A DNA stretch of 17,141 bases from Chromera velia (taxonomy: Eukaryota > Sar > Chromeraceae), in contig JAHBMJ010001596.1 of NCBI GenBank assembly GCA_018398765.1, positions 11,475 to 28,615 of the forward strand, read 5' to 3'. The stretch's first letter is position 1; every line of letters begins with the position of its first letter. Shown piece by piece: positions 8,609 through 17,141 of the stretch. The position numbers were made by a program, and so were the translations under genes. Below the pieces are notes generated by a model, which did not search any database, was not told where the DNA came from, and saw only the letters and a list, made by a program, of their open reading frames with translations.

Positions 8609-8851
8609 GCGCATACGAAAAGATCCCCACACAGTCATACAACGAAATTAAGGGAAAAGGCGGAGATCGCTGCAAGTTTCTGAATCACGAGGAGGTAGAT
8701 TGTGAGAAGGCTCCATTGACGGTTTTGTCAGGACTGTTTTCCGGGGTGTCGATTTGTCAGCCTGCACGCCTTTCTTTTGTGCATGCAAGGCATTGGGTGT
8801 TGTGGTTTTCACTTTACCCCATCCCCCCTCCCTTTCTCGACCCCTGCCTGC

Positions 8852-11390
8852 ATGAGTGCAGTTCCCGCAGCAGGCACCCGCCCACCCGCGTCCGCTTCAG
8901 ATTCCAGGCCGAAGAGATCCCTCACGCAGGAGTACGGCTACAGGGAGCTCCTCAGCCACTTAATGGATCCAGAGCACGGGCGGCGACGCACGGAGAGGCT
9001 CAGAAATGCTCTGGAGAGCATGAAACGAAAGCAACTAGGTGAGGCCAATCGTAGTCCGTCAAGCAGTCAGGAAGGAAGGAAGGAATCGCCATGCATGATC
9101 ACAGAGAGAGCTGATTGAAGGGTCTTGGTCGTCCTCGATCCGATCGTGATGCTAGAGAGCCGTGCATTCTATATTGAAGAAAATTCAGCGGGGGGGGAAT
9201 GTGAAGGGATTGCTTGGGGTGTCGCAGCACGAAAAAACCGCGGGAGGGATGCCAGAGAGCGGACAACCCACTGTGACTTACGCGTGCAAAACATTTGAAA
9301 GCAAAAAGACAAACCCGTACCTGCTGAACGTAACGAGGGGTCTGTGTCACTTTTCCTTTGATCCTCCCAGTCGTGTGCATTACTTCAGACTGTTTTTTCT
9401 CAGAGCTGCCGGTGTCTATCTGTGTGAATCGAATCCCCTCCGTTGCGTGTGCTTGTGAATACTTATTTTTTTGCTACGGGGGGGCGATTGAGGGATCTGT
9501 CATGCAGGCTCCCCAGTGGAGAAGGAGATGGACAACATTCTGGAACAGCTCAAAACAGACGGTAGGTTGGTTGGTCGGTTGGTTCGTCTAGTCGTTTGAT
9601 GATTTGTTTTGCGTTTGTCTGTTGTCGAGCCACGTCGTCTCGTATCTTGATCTGCTCCCTGAAAAGCCGCGCCAGAAAAGGAAGAAGTTTTCAAAATTTG
9701 ATTTTTCCCGATTCTTCCTTATTTCGGGAATCCCTGATTTTCCAAGAGTTCGTCTTTTTTTTTTCAATTTGGGCGGCTGCTTCTCTCAGCTCCTCTTTCT
9801 CGGGCTTCTCTAGGATCTGATAAACGAAACTGATTCTGCATGTGTTCTCTCAGTCAAAGTCAAGATGGATTCATCAACTCTCAAAGTCAATAGACGACTC
9901 TTCCTCATGACCCACCCACCCTCCATCTGACACGAACCTCTCACTCATGCAGGTCCTCTTGGAAACGACCAGGCAGAGGCAGTGCAGGTGAGAGAGAGAA
10001 TGTGAGGGGAATTAAGGGAAGGGAAATGCCGATTTCTTTCTGCGAATGGTCTTTTCTTAGTATCGATTTAAGTGTTCGGGAAGTCCTACAGGCGTCGGAC
10101 TGCATGGAGTTCGACTGTTCATCACTCGTTTGATAGATTCCGTATGTGTCAGCATGGTTCAAAAAGCACCCAGTGGTCCTGTCGCTCCTCTACAACCTGG
10201 GTGAACTTTTCTATGCATCTTTCGGTCAATTTCTCTGCATGTGAATGTCTCACTCTACCCGTACCTTCTGCATATGCAGAATCCCACCCCCGAGTCTGAA
10301 AGTCAAGCGGAGACACTTGAACGTACGTATGCGAGTCTGCATGCCATGCAGTGAATCTGATCAGTCGATTTGATGATTGGTCGAGTTTTGAGCGAGTGGC
10401 AGAAGCCGACAGTTCGGGTCAATTTTCTTCGTTGAATTTCGAAAGGCTTTGCCTGCCGGTCTGCTCATAAGACAGTCCGTAGGCAGGCTGGTGATGTACG
10501 TCTGTTGGTTGAGTTTGCTTCAACTTTCTTCGTCTTTCTGCCTCGTTTGTCTTCTTCCTCCCTTCCCTGCATTCTGTTCTCGTTTTGTGTTCGCGGATTT
10601 GCTTTTCGTCTCTGGTCTCTCTGTCTGCCTGTTTGCCTGCCTGCATGCATGCAGACGGGGATGTTCTCGTTGACGGTGAGTCAGAGAGAAACAGAGGGGG
10701 AGAGACAGCTTCTAGTCACAGCTTTTAATCGGGTTGCGTCCCTGCATCAGAAACGCACAGCACAACTTGGACTGAGTCCGTGCGTGCGTGCGTGCGTGCG
10801 TGAGTGAGTGAGTGAGTGAGTGAATACATCAAATCTGCCTTCCCCTCTCTCACCCCGATTATTCACTCTCCGGTTCGTCCTTCATTCTCTCAAAGTCCCT
10901 TTCTGTTTCCCCCTCAACCTTTCTAAGCTTCTCAAGTTTCTGTGATCTTTGGGTTTCAGCCCGAAAAATGAAAGAAAAAAAAGTCAATGCTCACTCATCC
11001 AACCGCTGCAGCCTACAAAGCATCCACTCAAGAAGCCAGGCGCATTCCTGTAGACGGGCTCTATCACCTCACAGGTGGGTAAGCGCATTCGGGTCGCATC
11101 ATTTAATTCATAGCTTCTAGATCGGCTTGAGGAAGCGAAGAAAGAACGAGAAACGAAAGATGTGCGGAGATTTGTTTGCTCTCACCCCAAAAACAGCCGC
11201 ATGCCAGGCCCAATGAGTCCGTCTTCCTCCTCTCTAGCAGTACTGCAGAGTGCTTCACAGTCTTTGCTCTCCCACAGGCGATGCATTGATACTCTCTTAA
11301 TTGTCTTCAGCTCTGCTGTACAGGTTTTCCCAATCTGTCTTTTTATCTGTGTGCATGCCGCACGTCTTTCTTGCAATCTGATGAATTCTG

Positions 11391-11421
<31 letters not shown>

Positions 11422-11859
11422 TGCATTTGGCATCATCTATCTGGGGTCATTCATGCATGCAGCGGCTGGGGGCTTCCTTGGCAAAGGAGAAGAGACAAAG
11501 AAGACAAAGCCGATCTACTCACAAACGTGAAGAGAAGCAAAGAGAATTGCAATGCGAAAATGAAGAGCACGGCAGAGGATTCCTTGGAGAAACTAATAAA
11601 CGTAAGTCAGGGGGGGACTCCTGCGTGTCTCTTCAGGGATGGGTAGATAGGAAGGAACACATTAAAAATTTTGTTGCCCTAGCTTTTCCTGCCTGCTGTT
11701 TTTGTCGGAGTCTCGTGAACGATTGGCTGGCACGGGTTTCCTTCTTTCCTTCCTTCCAGTGGACGAATTGTGAATCTGGTTGCTCTTCCTGCTGCCGCAT
11801 CAAGAGAAGGAGGGGGGACTCCGAGGGGAAGGAAGGAGGGAGAGAGCAAGAGAGAAAGG

Positions 11860-11940
<81 letters not shown>

Positions 11941-12294
11941 TAAGAACGAACGATAGACAGGTACGCGGGCAGGTAGACAGACAGACAGAGAGACAAACAG
12001 ACAGATACACAGAGAGACAAGAAGACAGACATACAAACGGAGAATGGACGAAGGAGAGGCAAAAAGAGCGAAGCGATCGAGCACATTTCTCACAACAAAA
12101 AAGAGTGAACCAAATTTCGATACACAGAACCCGTTTGTGCTCCCTACCTCCTTCAATTTGGTTACAGAGTCACTGAAGACCCCGCAGCGGGAACTCCCAG
12201 CCGGGAGAGGAGCTGTGTGTACGATCAAGATGGTATGCTCACATGCAGGGTCATCCGTTCGGAGTCGAGGAACCGGGAGATGTTAAAGGAATGA
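8852..12294 (+). CDS. eight-exon gene for a small charged protein of unknown function
   Basis: Proposed exons are 8852-9038, 9508-9561, 9953-9987, 10280-10322, 10655-10675, 11012-11074, 11463-11526 and 12168-12294. All introns are GT-AG, phases run 1,1,0,1,1,1,2, and the sum is 594 nt or 197 residues ending at TGA. Phase agreement through seven junctions is strong support. The N-terminus is Ala/Pro/Ser-rich. A charged helical segment follows, QEYGYRELLSHL to LEQLKTD. A disordered Glu/Ser/Gln part comes next, then a Lys-rich part, then a tail with two Cys (SCVYDQDGMLTC). No family is recognised. The first exon may instead begin at acceptor GCAG/8862 and be preceded by the signal-peptide-like exon at 7952. 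If the last intron is retained, translation would stop at 11530. Confidence 0.6.
10779..10823 (+). repeat. (GTGC)n changing to (GTGA)n microsatellite
   Basis: A tetranucleotide tract switches from GTGC/CGTG units to GTGA units at about 10800. It sits inside the intron after the 21 nt exon of the eight-exon gene. Confidence 0.85.
11391..11422 (+). repeat. (CTTT)n microsatellite
   Basis: About eight CTTT units lie about 40 nt before the ATGCAG acceptor at 11462. The tract could serve as the polypyrimidine stretch of that intron. Confidence 0.85.
11855..12030 (+). repeat. (GA)n tract followed by GACA-rich sequence
   Basis: A nearly pure purine tract of GA units (about 11859-11937) is followed by imperfect GACA/GATA units to about 12030. 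It lies in the last intron of the eight-exon gene. The Arg-Glu peptide translated from it is an artefact of the repeat. Confidence 0.85.
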
Positions 12295-12477
12295 TGTTCC
12301 GTACAACTTGGAGAAAACAATCTACAGCTTGTACCAAGGACCAGCGATATCACAGAAAAGATCGACACAATCACATGCAGAAAAAGCCTTGCGGTTTTTT
12401 TCTACGTCTTTTGAATTGGGTATAAGGCTCGGTCAAGAAAGATTTGTAAAAAACACAATTTCGAGGGCCGCCATTCA

Positions 12478-12765
12478 TATTAAAAAGCTCTCAGAAGCAT
12501 AATTTGCAAAAAAATGATGCGGTAAAAAACGAACGAAATTGAATACGTACAAAATTTGGAAACGCCACAAACTGTGACACCGACAAATTTCAAACGTCTA
12601 TATATATATATGATCTTTATTTTTTTAAAATTTGAAGTGCCAAACATGCAACAAAAACAATTACAAAAACACATCTGGCTACAAAACCTATACGTTGCTA
12701 AGTTTGCCTTAAATTAAATATACATTTGACCACCAGATTAAAAAAAAAAAATCTTAACATGCAGC
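12478..12765. other. A+T-rich island between convergent genes
   Basis: This is sharply A+T-rich sequence with a (TA)n run near 12599-12612, T and A homopolymers and no supported gene. It lies between the 3' ends of the eight-exon gene and the TPR gene, the same position as the island at 4866-5350. Possible poly(A)-signal region for one or both genes. Confidence 0.6.
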
Positions 12766-12818
12766 GGTATGCAGCCCCAAGTGCAGCCCTTCTTGGACTG
12801 GATTTGGACTGGGATTGG

Positions 12819-13823
12819 CTACGTGAATTCCTCTGCCGTCTTCTTGTTTACTTGCCCCGAAATGTCTCGCCGTCTCCTTGCTGAGAGGCAGACAAGCGAG
12901 GTGGTGGTGATCCTGAGGGGATCTCCTAACTCAGCGGCAAGGTCGCACAAGTCCCTCACCTCAGGCTCCCGGTCCAGTGCACCCCTCTGGCTCAAGATGA
13001 TTGCCTGAAACCCAAAATTACTCGCTGCCTGCATGGGCATTTTCTTCTCTCTGGCGACATCGAACGCCTTGTCAATCTTCTTCTGTCCCTCTGCCTCCTT
13101 CCCGAGTCTGTGTTTCAGAAGAAGGCCGAAGAAAAATTCGACAAACCGGTTCTCAGGAGAGAAAGCCAAAGCACGCTCAAAGTTCTCCTCAGCCCCGGTG
13201 AAGTCCTCAGCGACGTGAGAGAGGAAAACCGCATATTCAAACAGAGGCCAAAAGTTCCTTTCCGAATTACCGGACGAAGAGGCTGACTCCGACTCTGCCA
13301 ACTGAATGGCTTGCCGAAAGCTCTTGTCTGCCGATGCAAGGGATGTCGAGTTGTCCCCCCCCCCTTCTGCGTTGATGAAAGGAGGGGAACAAAGGAGCCA
13401 GCCTCGGAAGAGATGGCCGTTGACGTTTTCCGGGTCCAGTTCCACGGCCCTGCGGGTTGCCGTCTCTGCAACTGACCACTGAACCAGATAGAAAGTGTGC
13501 AGCTTAGCGAAGAGTCTCCACAACGACGCGTCGTCAGGGAAACAGGACAGAGAGGTGTTCAGAACAACGTGGGCATCCAAGAAGGACGCCTGGGTGCCTG
13601 CAAGCTGGAGATCGCTGGCGAGGTCGGCACAGGCAGAGGGGGAAAGTTCGGAACAAGAAAAGCCCCCCATGCCAATATGGCAATTCTCAGCACCTGTCCG
13701 GTTCTTTGCATTGGTTTGGATATTTGAATGGGGTACATTGGCTTTCGCATTCAGCCAGGAGAAGACGAAAGAGACAGAGAAGGAGATGAAACACCATCGA
13801 AGGAGAGTCATTTGCAGAATCAT
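12819..13823 (-). CDS. secreted or ER-lumen TPR-repeat protein
   Basis: The likely protein is 334 residues, starting at the ATG complement at 13823. The frame is open further upstream to 14195, but that part is Arg-, Cys- and His-rich with no structure. From 13823 it begins MILQMTLLRWCFISFSVSF, a signal peptide with probable cleavage after WLNA. The mature part has tetratricopeptide-like helical hairpins: about 117-144 (AETATRRAVELDPENVNGH), about 165-200, about 209-240 (AEENFERALAFSPENR) and a final hairpin from about 242. TPRs form protein-binding superhelices and have no catalytic role. Ser-rich insertions (DNSTSLASAD and ESASSSG) separate the hairpins. No intron is needed. It lies head-to-head with the dehydrogenase-lipocalin gene, so the two may share a promoter region. 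Partner and role are unknown. Confidence 0.75.
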   Translation of the reverse strand: MILQMTLLRWCFISFSVSFVFSWLNAKANVPHSNIQTNAKNRTGAENCHIGMGGFSCSELSPSACADLASDLQLAGTQASFLDAHVVLNTSLSCFPDDASLWRLFAKLHTFYLVQWSVAETATRRAVELDPENVNGHLFRGWLLCSPPFINAEGGGDNSTSLASADKSFRQAIQLAESESASSSGNSERNFWPLFEYAVFLSHVAEDFTGAEENFERALAFSPENRFVEFFFGLLLKHRLGKEAEGQKKIDKAFDVAREKKMPMQAASNFGFQAIILSQRGALDREPEVRDLCDLAAELGDPLRITTTSLVCLSARRRRDISGQVNKKTAEEFT

Positions 13824-14457
13824 CTCGATCCGTCCCGCCAGTTCCTTCTTTGAATTCTTCGATCCTCCACACAATTCGGAGAGACGCCGTCTCCAGAGCT
13901 TCAGTTGCAGTCTCCCTGCATGCGGCCACAGTGTGTGCTGGAAACCTCCACCTTCGCGAGTGTAGCAAGGTGTTTGACACTCGAAGAAGAGTACAGGGGA
14001 ATGGTGGGAACAGGGCTTGTCGGAATGCTTTTCGAGTCTGACTCGAGTCTGATCGATCATTGACTGACATTGAGACGATTTGTTGGCGACGAACGCGGTC
14101 GTAGACGGCTCCCGACGCGCCGACGTGCTTGGGCCAAGAGCCGGGGCCGGGGCCGACCATGCAGGCTCGCGCGGAATTTCGCTTTGCTGGGCCATGCATG
14201 CATGCAGGCGTCGCGTGCTGTGCCGGCGCCATGCCAGCGCCGTCTACGAGCTAGTTGAGCGTTCTGTAGCCGAAGCCATGCAGCCCGAAAACATCTTACT
14301 GTGTGTCTTTCTCCAGAACGTGCGTACGTGTTTTGAGACCTACAGGCCCTCCCATATGTTTTCTCAGTCAACCACCAAGATTTCTGCTGCTCTCTGTTAC
14401 TCTTTGCGCTTTGCTCATTTCTCTCGGTGTCGATTCGCAACAAGCAACAGCAACAGA
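13824..14457. promoter_or_regulatory. divergent promoter region with overlapping TGCATGCA copies
   Basis: This spacer separates the proposed starts of the TPR gene (minus) and the dehydrogenase-lipocalin gene (plus). TGCATGCA occurs twice, overlapping, at 14195-14202 and 14199-14206, just after a G+C-rich stretch (14105-14170). Open frames cross the region on both strands, so the 5' untranslated parts of both mRNAs probably lie here. Confidence 0.4.
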
Positions 14458-16032
14458 ATGTGGCAGGGCATCACCACAACCCAGTTTTTCCTGTACGGAA
14501 AGTCCGAGTGCACCCGCACAGGATGGGAGAAGGCAGTCAAAAAATACCCCAAGCCCGACCTTCTAGACTCTGAGTTGGACTTGAAGGGCAAAAAGTTTCT
14601 GTGCACTGGCGCCAACGGTGGAATCGGAAAAGAGGTCACTACTTTCCTTGCAAAAAAGGGGGCCGATGTGTTCATGGTCTGCCGCAGTAAGCAGAAGGGG
14701 GAAGAGAGTAAGAAGGAAATTGAGGAACAGACCGGGGCTCCCTCGCTCCACCTTCTTGTTGCCGATGTGTCTCTTGAAGAAGACGTCCGCTCCATGTGGG
14801 CTGAGTTTGAGAAGCACCCCGTGCACAAGGGGGGTGCTCCCCGTCTCCACGGTCTGATTTGTAACGCTGGTGCCCTCCTGAATGAGCTTACGCTCACGAA
14901 GGAAAACGTGGAGACGACCTTCGCATGTCACCTGCTGTTTGGCACCTACCTCCTCACAAAGCTGGCCCTGCCCACTCTGGAGTCAACCCCCGACTCTCGC
15001 GTCGTTGTGGTCTCCTCCGGGGGTATGTACAACACCAAGTTCCCTGAGTGGAACGTCGTCACATGCAGAAAGGGCCCCTATGATGGCCAGCTGGCCTATG
15101 CACGTGCCAAGAGAGGGCAGGTGCTGTTGTGTGAGGAGTGGACGAAGAAGCACCCGAAGGTGAAGTTCGTCTCCTGCCACCCTGGGTGGACGTCCACCGA
15201 TGGGGTAGACAAGGCCTATGGTGCCAAGAAGTCGTACCTCGAGCCTCTGCGCACTCTCTGGCAGGGCTCTGAGGGCATCGTTTGGCTCTGCGTTGTTCCC
15301 TCTGATCAGTTGGAGGGGGGGGGGTTCTATCTCGACAGAACGCCCAGGAGGAAGCATCTCGGTGGTGCGTTCTTCACTGAGGGCAGTTTCACGAAGAACA
15401 GTGAGAGTGAGGTGGCCGAGATGATGGAGAGGCTCGAGCGATGGTCCTCGAAGGAAACCCGTCCCGATGTCTCGTGGTCGATCCAGGCAGATCAGACGGG
15501 TCTCGACAAGCCCCTCCTGCCTCTGGAGACATCGGTCGATTTGTCGAAATTCGCGGGGCGGTGGCATGTCTGGGCCAATATCCCCACGTCCTTCGACAAG
15601 GGCACCGCGAACAACATTGAGGACTACACCTACACCGCATCGAAGGACGGCCAGCCTGCCCAGATGGATATCAACTTCTCCTACGTCTCCCCGAATAAGA
15701 AGGAGCCCACGGTGATCAAGCAGATCGCCAAGATTGCCAACGACGCCAGCACAAAGTGGAATCTGTCCCTTCAGTATGGGATCCGGGTCCCTGTCCCGAT
15801 TCCTTATTTGATTGTGTACGTGGATGAAGCCTACGAGGAGGCCATCATCGGTGTGCCTGACCGCAGCTACCTGTGGGTGATGGGTCGATGTTTGAGGAAG
15901 AATGCGAAGGAGGGCCGCCTTCAGGCTCTCCTCGATGAAGCAGAGAGGCTGGGGTATGATGTCAAGAAGGCGGTGCAACCTGCAGAGCTGGAAGGCGTGA
16001 AGACGCCTGAACCTCCAGTTGCGCAGAAGTGA
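14458..16032 (+). CDS. short-chain dehydrogenase (DHRS12-like) fused to a lipocalin
   Basis: The protein has 524 residues without introns. Residues 10-330 are a classical short-chain dehydrogenase: nucleotide-binding TGANGGIG at 50-57, NAG at 136-138, Ser186/Ser187, and the catalytic pair Tyr214 and Lys218 (YARAK), with HPGW at 241-244. The lead-in YGKSECTRTGWEKA and the SSGGMY motif resemble the DHRS12 subfamily. Residues 358-505 are a lipocalin of the bacterial Blc/apolipoprotein D type: GRWHVWANIP with GxW at 367-369, then DEAYEEAIIGVP and RSYLWVMGR. The first part probably reduces or oxidises a lipophilic alcohol or carbonyl using NAD(P), and the second binds a small lipid. Start: the frame is open from 14080, with another ATG at 14278, but similarity begins at 14458. 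No clear signal peptide is present. Confidence 0.9.
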   Translation: MWQGITTTQFFLYGKSECTRTGWEKAVKKYPKPDLLDSELDLKGKKFLCTGANGGIGKEVTTFLAKKGADVFMVCRSKQKGEESKKEIEEQTGAPSLHLLVADVSLEEDVRSMWAEFEKHPVHKGGAPRLHGLICNAGALLNELTLTKENVETTFACHLLFGTYLLTKLALPTLESTPDSRVVVVSSGGMYNTKFPEWNVVTCRKGPYDGQLAYARAKRGQVLLCEEWTKKHPKVKFVSCHPGWTSTDGVDKAYGAKKSYLEPLRTLWQGSEGIVWLCVVPSDQLEGGGFYLDRTPRRKHLGGAFFTEGSFTKNSESEVAEMMERLERWSSKETRPDVSWSIQADQTGLDKPLLPLETSVDLSKFAGRWHVWANIPTSFDKGTANNIEDYTYTASKDGQPAQMDINFSYVSPNKKEPTVIKQIAKIANDASTKWNLSLQYGIRVPVPIPYLIVYVDEAYEEAIIGVPDRSYLWVMGRCLRKNAKEGRLQALLDEAERLGYDVKKAVQPAELEGVKTPEPPVAQK

Positions 16033-16689
16033 GTGAGTAAGTGAGGAGGGGTGTTTTGTGCATATGATGCGATCCATGCAGCAGATCCTCTTGTGGTCTC
16101 TTTCTCTTCCCCCTCTCTGTCCTGCCCTCCTCTTTGGATCTTTGAATGGTCAAATTTTCTTTCGAGGCGAATCGTCGCAAGCCTGGCCGGTGCCTAGAGA
16201 GCTCCAGGCCTCGCTGTAGTGCTCTGACTGTCTAATGAGAGAGAGTAGTTGCGCAACTGCGTATTCCTTCTGCTGCTTGTCTGACCGAATGTTCGATTGA
16301 ATCGATCGGGAGGCTTCCGTTTTCCTGCCACGAAAGAGCTAGGGTGAGGTCTTGCCTGCATTCCCGCGAGCGCTTTGACTGATGCAACGACCATTGAACG
16401 GAGTCCGATTTGAAATCTGGCTTCTATGCATGGGTCACTCATGCCTGCATGCTTCTCCTTTCATTCGCAATCATTCTGAGAGCCTGTGTTTGTGACACAG
16501 TGCACGATTGGACTTTGGGGGTTTACTTTAGTCGGTTGCTTAATTGTCAGATGAACTATGATGAACTGCATGTACGGTGCATTTTCAAGTCAAATCAGGG
16601 CTTGAAGAAACATCCGTTGCATGAACATCCTTGCTGGATATTGTTGGAGAGTCAGTGCGGACCGTGCATGTGTCGATCTCGGCATGTGT
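16033..16689. other. spacer after the dehydrogenase-lipocalin gene
   Basis: No gene is supported. It begins with the pyrimidine-rich 3' side of the fusion gene and then has ordinary mixed sequence. Short frames here lack recognisable features. Confidence 0.5.
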
Positions 16690-16812
16690 ATTAATGTGTA
16701 TAAAATTTTAAACTTGTAGATCGAATCATATCAGAACATGTCACGGTTTAGTTAGCTTTTAAGTTGTAACCTATACTGATTGATTGATTGATTCATTGAC
16801 GAAATATACTAG
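16690..16812. other. A+T-rich stretch with GATT units
   Basis: This is a short A+T-rich stretch (TATAAAATTTTAAACTT) ending in four to five GATT units at about 16778-16795. It separates the fusion gene from the charged ORF at the right edge and may mark a gene end or the edge of an inserted element. Confidence 0.4.
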
Positions 16813-16842
16813 AAGTTCCAACACATCAGAGAGAAAACCTTC

Positions 16843-17141
16843 ATGTGGGCAACAAGGAAGGAGAAGAAAGAAGAAAGAAAAAGGGAAAGGAAAGAAGAGC
16901 CAGCAGAAGCGCTGAGAGGGGAAGGAAGAAAGCAAATAAGAAAACTCAGAAGAATAGAGAGAAAAGTGAGAGAGGAAATCAGAGGCCTGAAAGCAGAAAG
17001 AGAGCAGAGGGATGAACGAAAAAACGAGAGCAGCACCTCAGCTCAGGAAAGAGAAAGATTGAGACAGGCATATGAGGAGAGGAGAAAACAGTTAGTCATG
17101 ATAGAGAGAGCGCTGAGAAACGCGGTGATGAGAGAGCAACG
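16843..17141 (+). CDS. 5' part of a highly charged coiled-coil ORF, cut by the window edge
   Basis: An open frame starts at ATG 16843 (frame open from 16813, after TAG at 16810) and runs to the last base without a stop, about 99 residues. The protein is dominated by Lys, Arg and Glu, for example KEKKEERKRERKEEPAEAL, with heptad-like leucine and isoleucine spacing (QIRKLRRIERKVREEIRGL) typical of a long coiled coil. The coding strand is almost entirely purine. It may be the start of a host coiled-coil protein, or the basic linker region of a retroelement polyprotein that happens to contain a Met. Nothing to the left identifies a promoter. Confidence 0.45.
   Translation, partial: MWATRKEKKEERKRERKEEPAEALRGEGRKQIRKLRRIERKVREEIRGLKAEREQRDERKNESSTSAQERERLRQAYEERRKQLVMIERALRNAVMREQ

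Noticed and set aside
8083-8683. Cys-rich open frames such as the 139- and 149-codon ones
   Set aside because: They translate CTGT, TGTG and CA microsatellite-like sequence in a probable intron or upstream region, with no conserved domain.
11633-12228. Arg-Glu or Ser-Leu repeat proteins around the GA tract
   Set aside because: These are translations of (GA)n and GACA microsatellites inside an intron. An extra exon starting after CTTCCAG near 11760 was considered, but it only leads into the repeat.
13824-14195. N-terminal extension of the TPR frame
   Set aside because: It would bury a good signal peptide inside the protein, and it overlaps the divergent promoter spacer.
14080-14457. N-terminal extension of the dehydrogenase-lipocalin frame
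   Set aside because: The 126 extra codons cross the TGCATGCA promoter region, show no targeting signal or domain, and the family similarity begins at the Met of 14458. The ATG at 14278 remains possible.
1-17141. tRNA, rRNA or other structural RNA genes
   Set aside because: I saw no convincing tRNA arms, rRNA segments or known riboswitch-like folds by eye. A covariance-model search would be needed to exclude small RNAs in introns.

Overview
The window looks like nuclear DNA of a eukaryotic microbe, not a prokaryote. Genes carry GT-AG introns, one gene is built from 21-187 nt exons, intergenic spacers are long, and microsatellites are common. The short palindrome TGCATGCA recurs, and most 3' splice sites in the one intron-rich gene end in ATGCAG. 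A chromerid-like alveolate (Chromera/Vitrella type) is my best guess; this is inference from style and remembered genome features, not a proven assignment.

Layout, left to right. 1-1190: mostly non-coding, with two weak candidate minus-strand exons at the far left and a TGCATGCA cluster. 1191-4253 (+): an intronless 1020-residue protein with two tandem modules, each an array of 18-residue Cys/His zinc-knuckle-like repeats followed by an HNH nuclease domain, behind a mitochondrial-type N-terminus. A decayed remnant of the same repeat lies after its stop. 4866-5350: an A+T-rich island. 7403-5354 (-): a two-exon HtrA/Deg-type serine protease with a PDZ domain. 8852-12294 (+): a small protein of unknown function assembled from eight exons whose phases all agree, with a possible but frame-broken signal-peptide exon upstream at 7952. 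12478-12765: a second A+T-rich island. 13823-12819 (-): a secreted or ER-lumen TPR protein. 14458-16032 (+): a fusion of a DHRS12-like short-chain dehydrogenase with a lipocalin. 16033-16812: spacer with a third A+T-rich stretch. 16843 to the right edge (+): the start of a highly charged coiled-coil ORF that runs off the window.

The five main genes alternate strictly in direction (+ - + - +). Both convergent spacers hold an A+T-rich island, and each promoter-side spacer holds at least one TGCATGCA. The genes do not form an obvious pathway. Their likely locations differ: the HNH protein and the protease look mitochondrial, and the TPR protein looks secretory. The most unusual items are the duplicated zinc-knuckle/HNH protein, with evidence of recent sequence homogenisation between its modules, and the dehydrogenase-lipocalin fusion.
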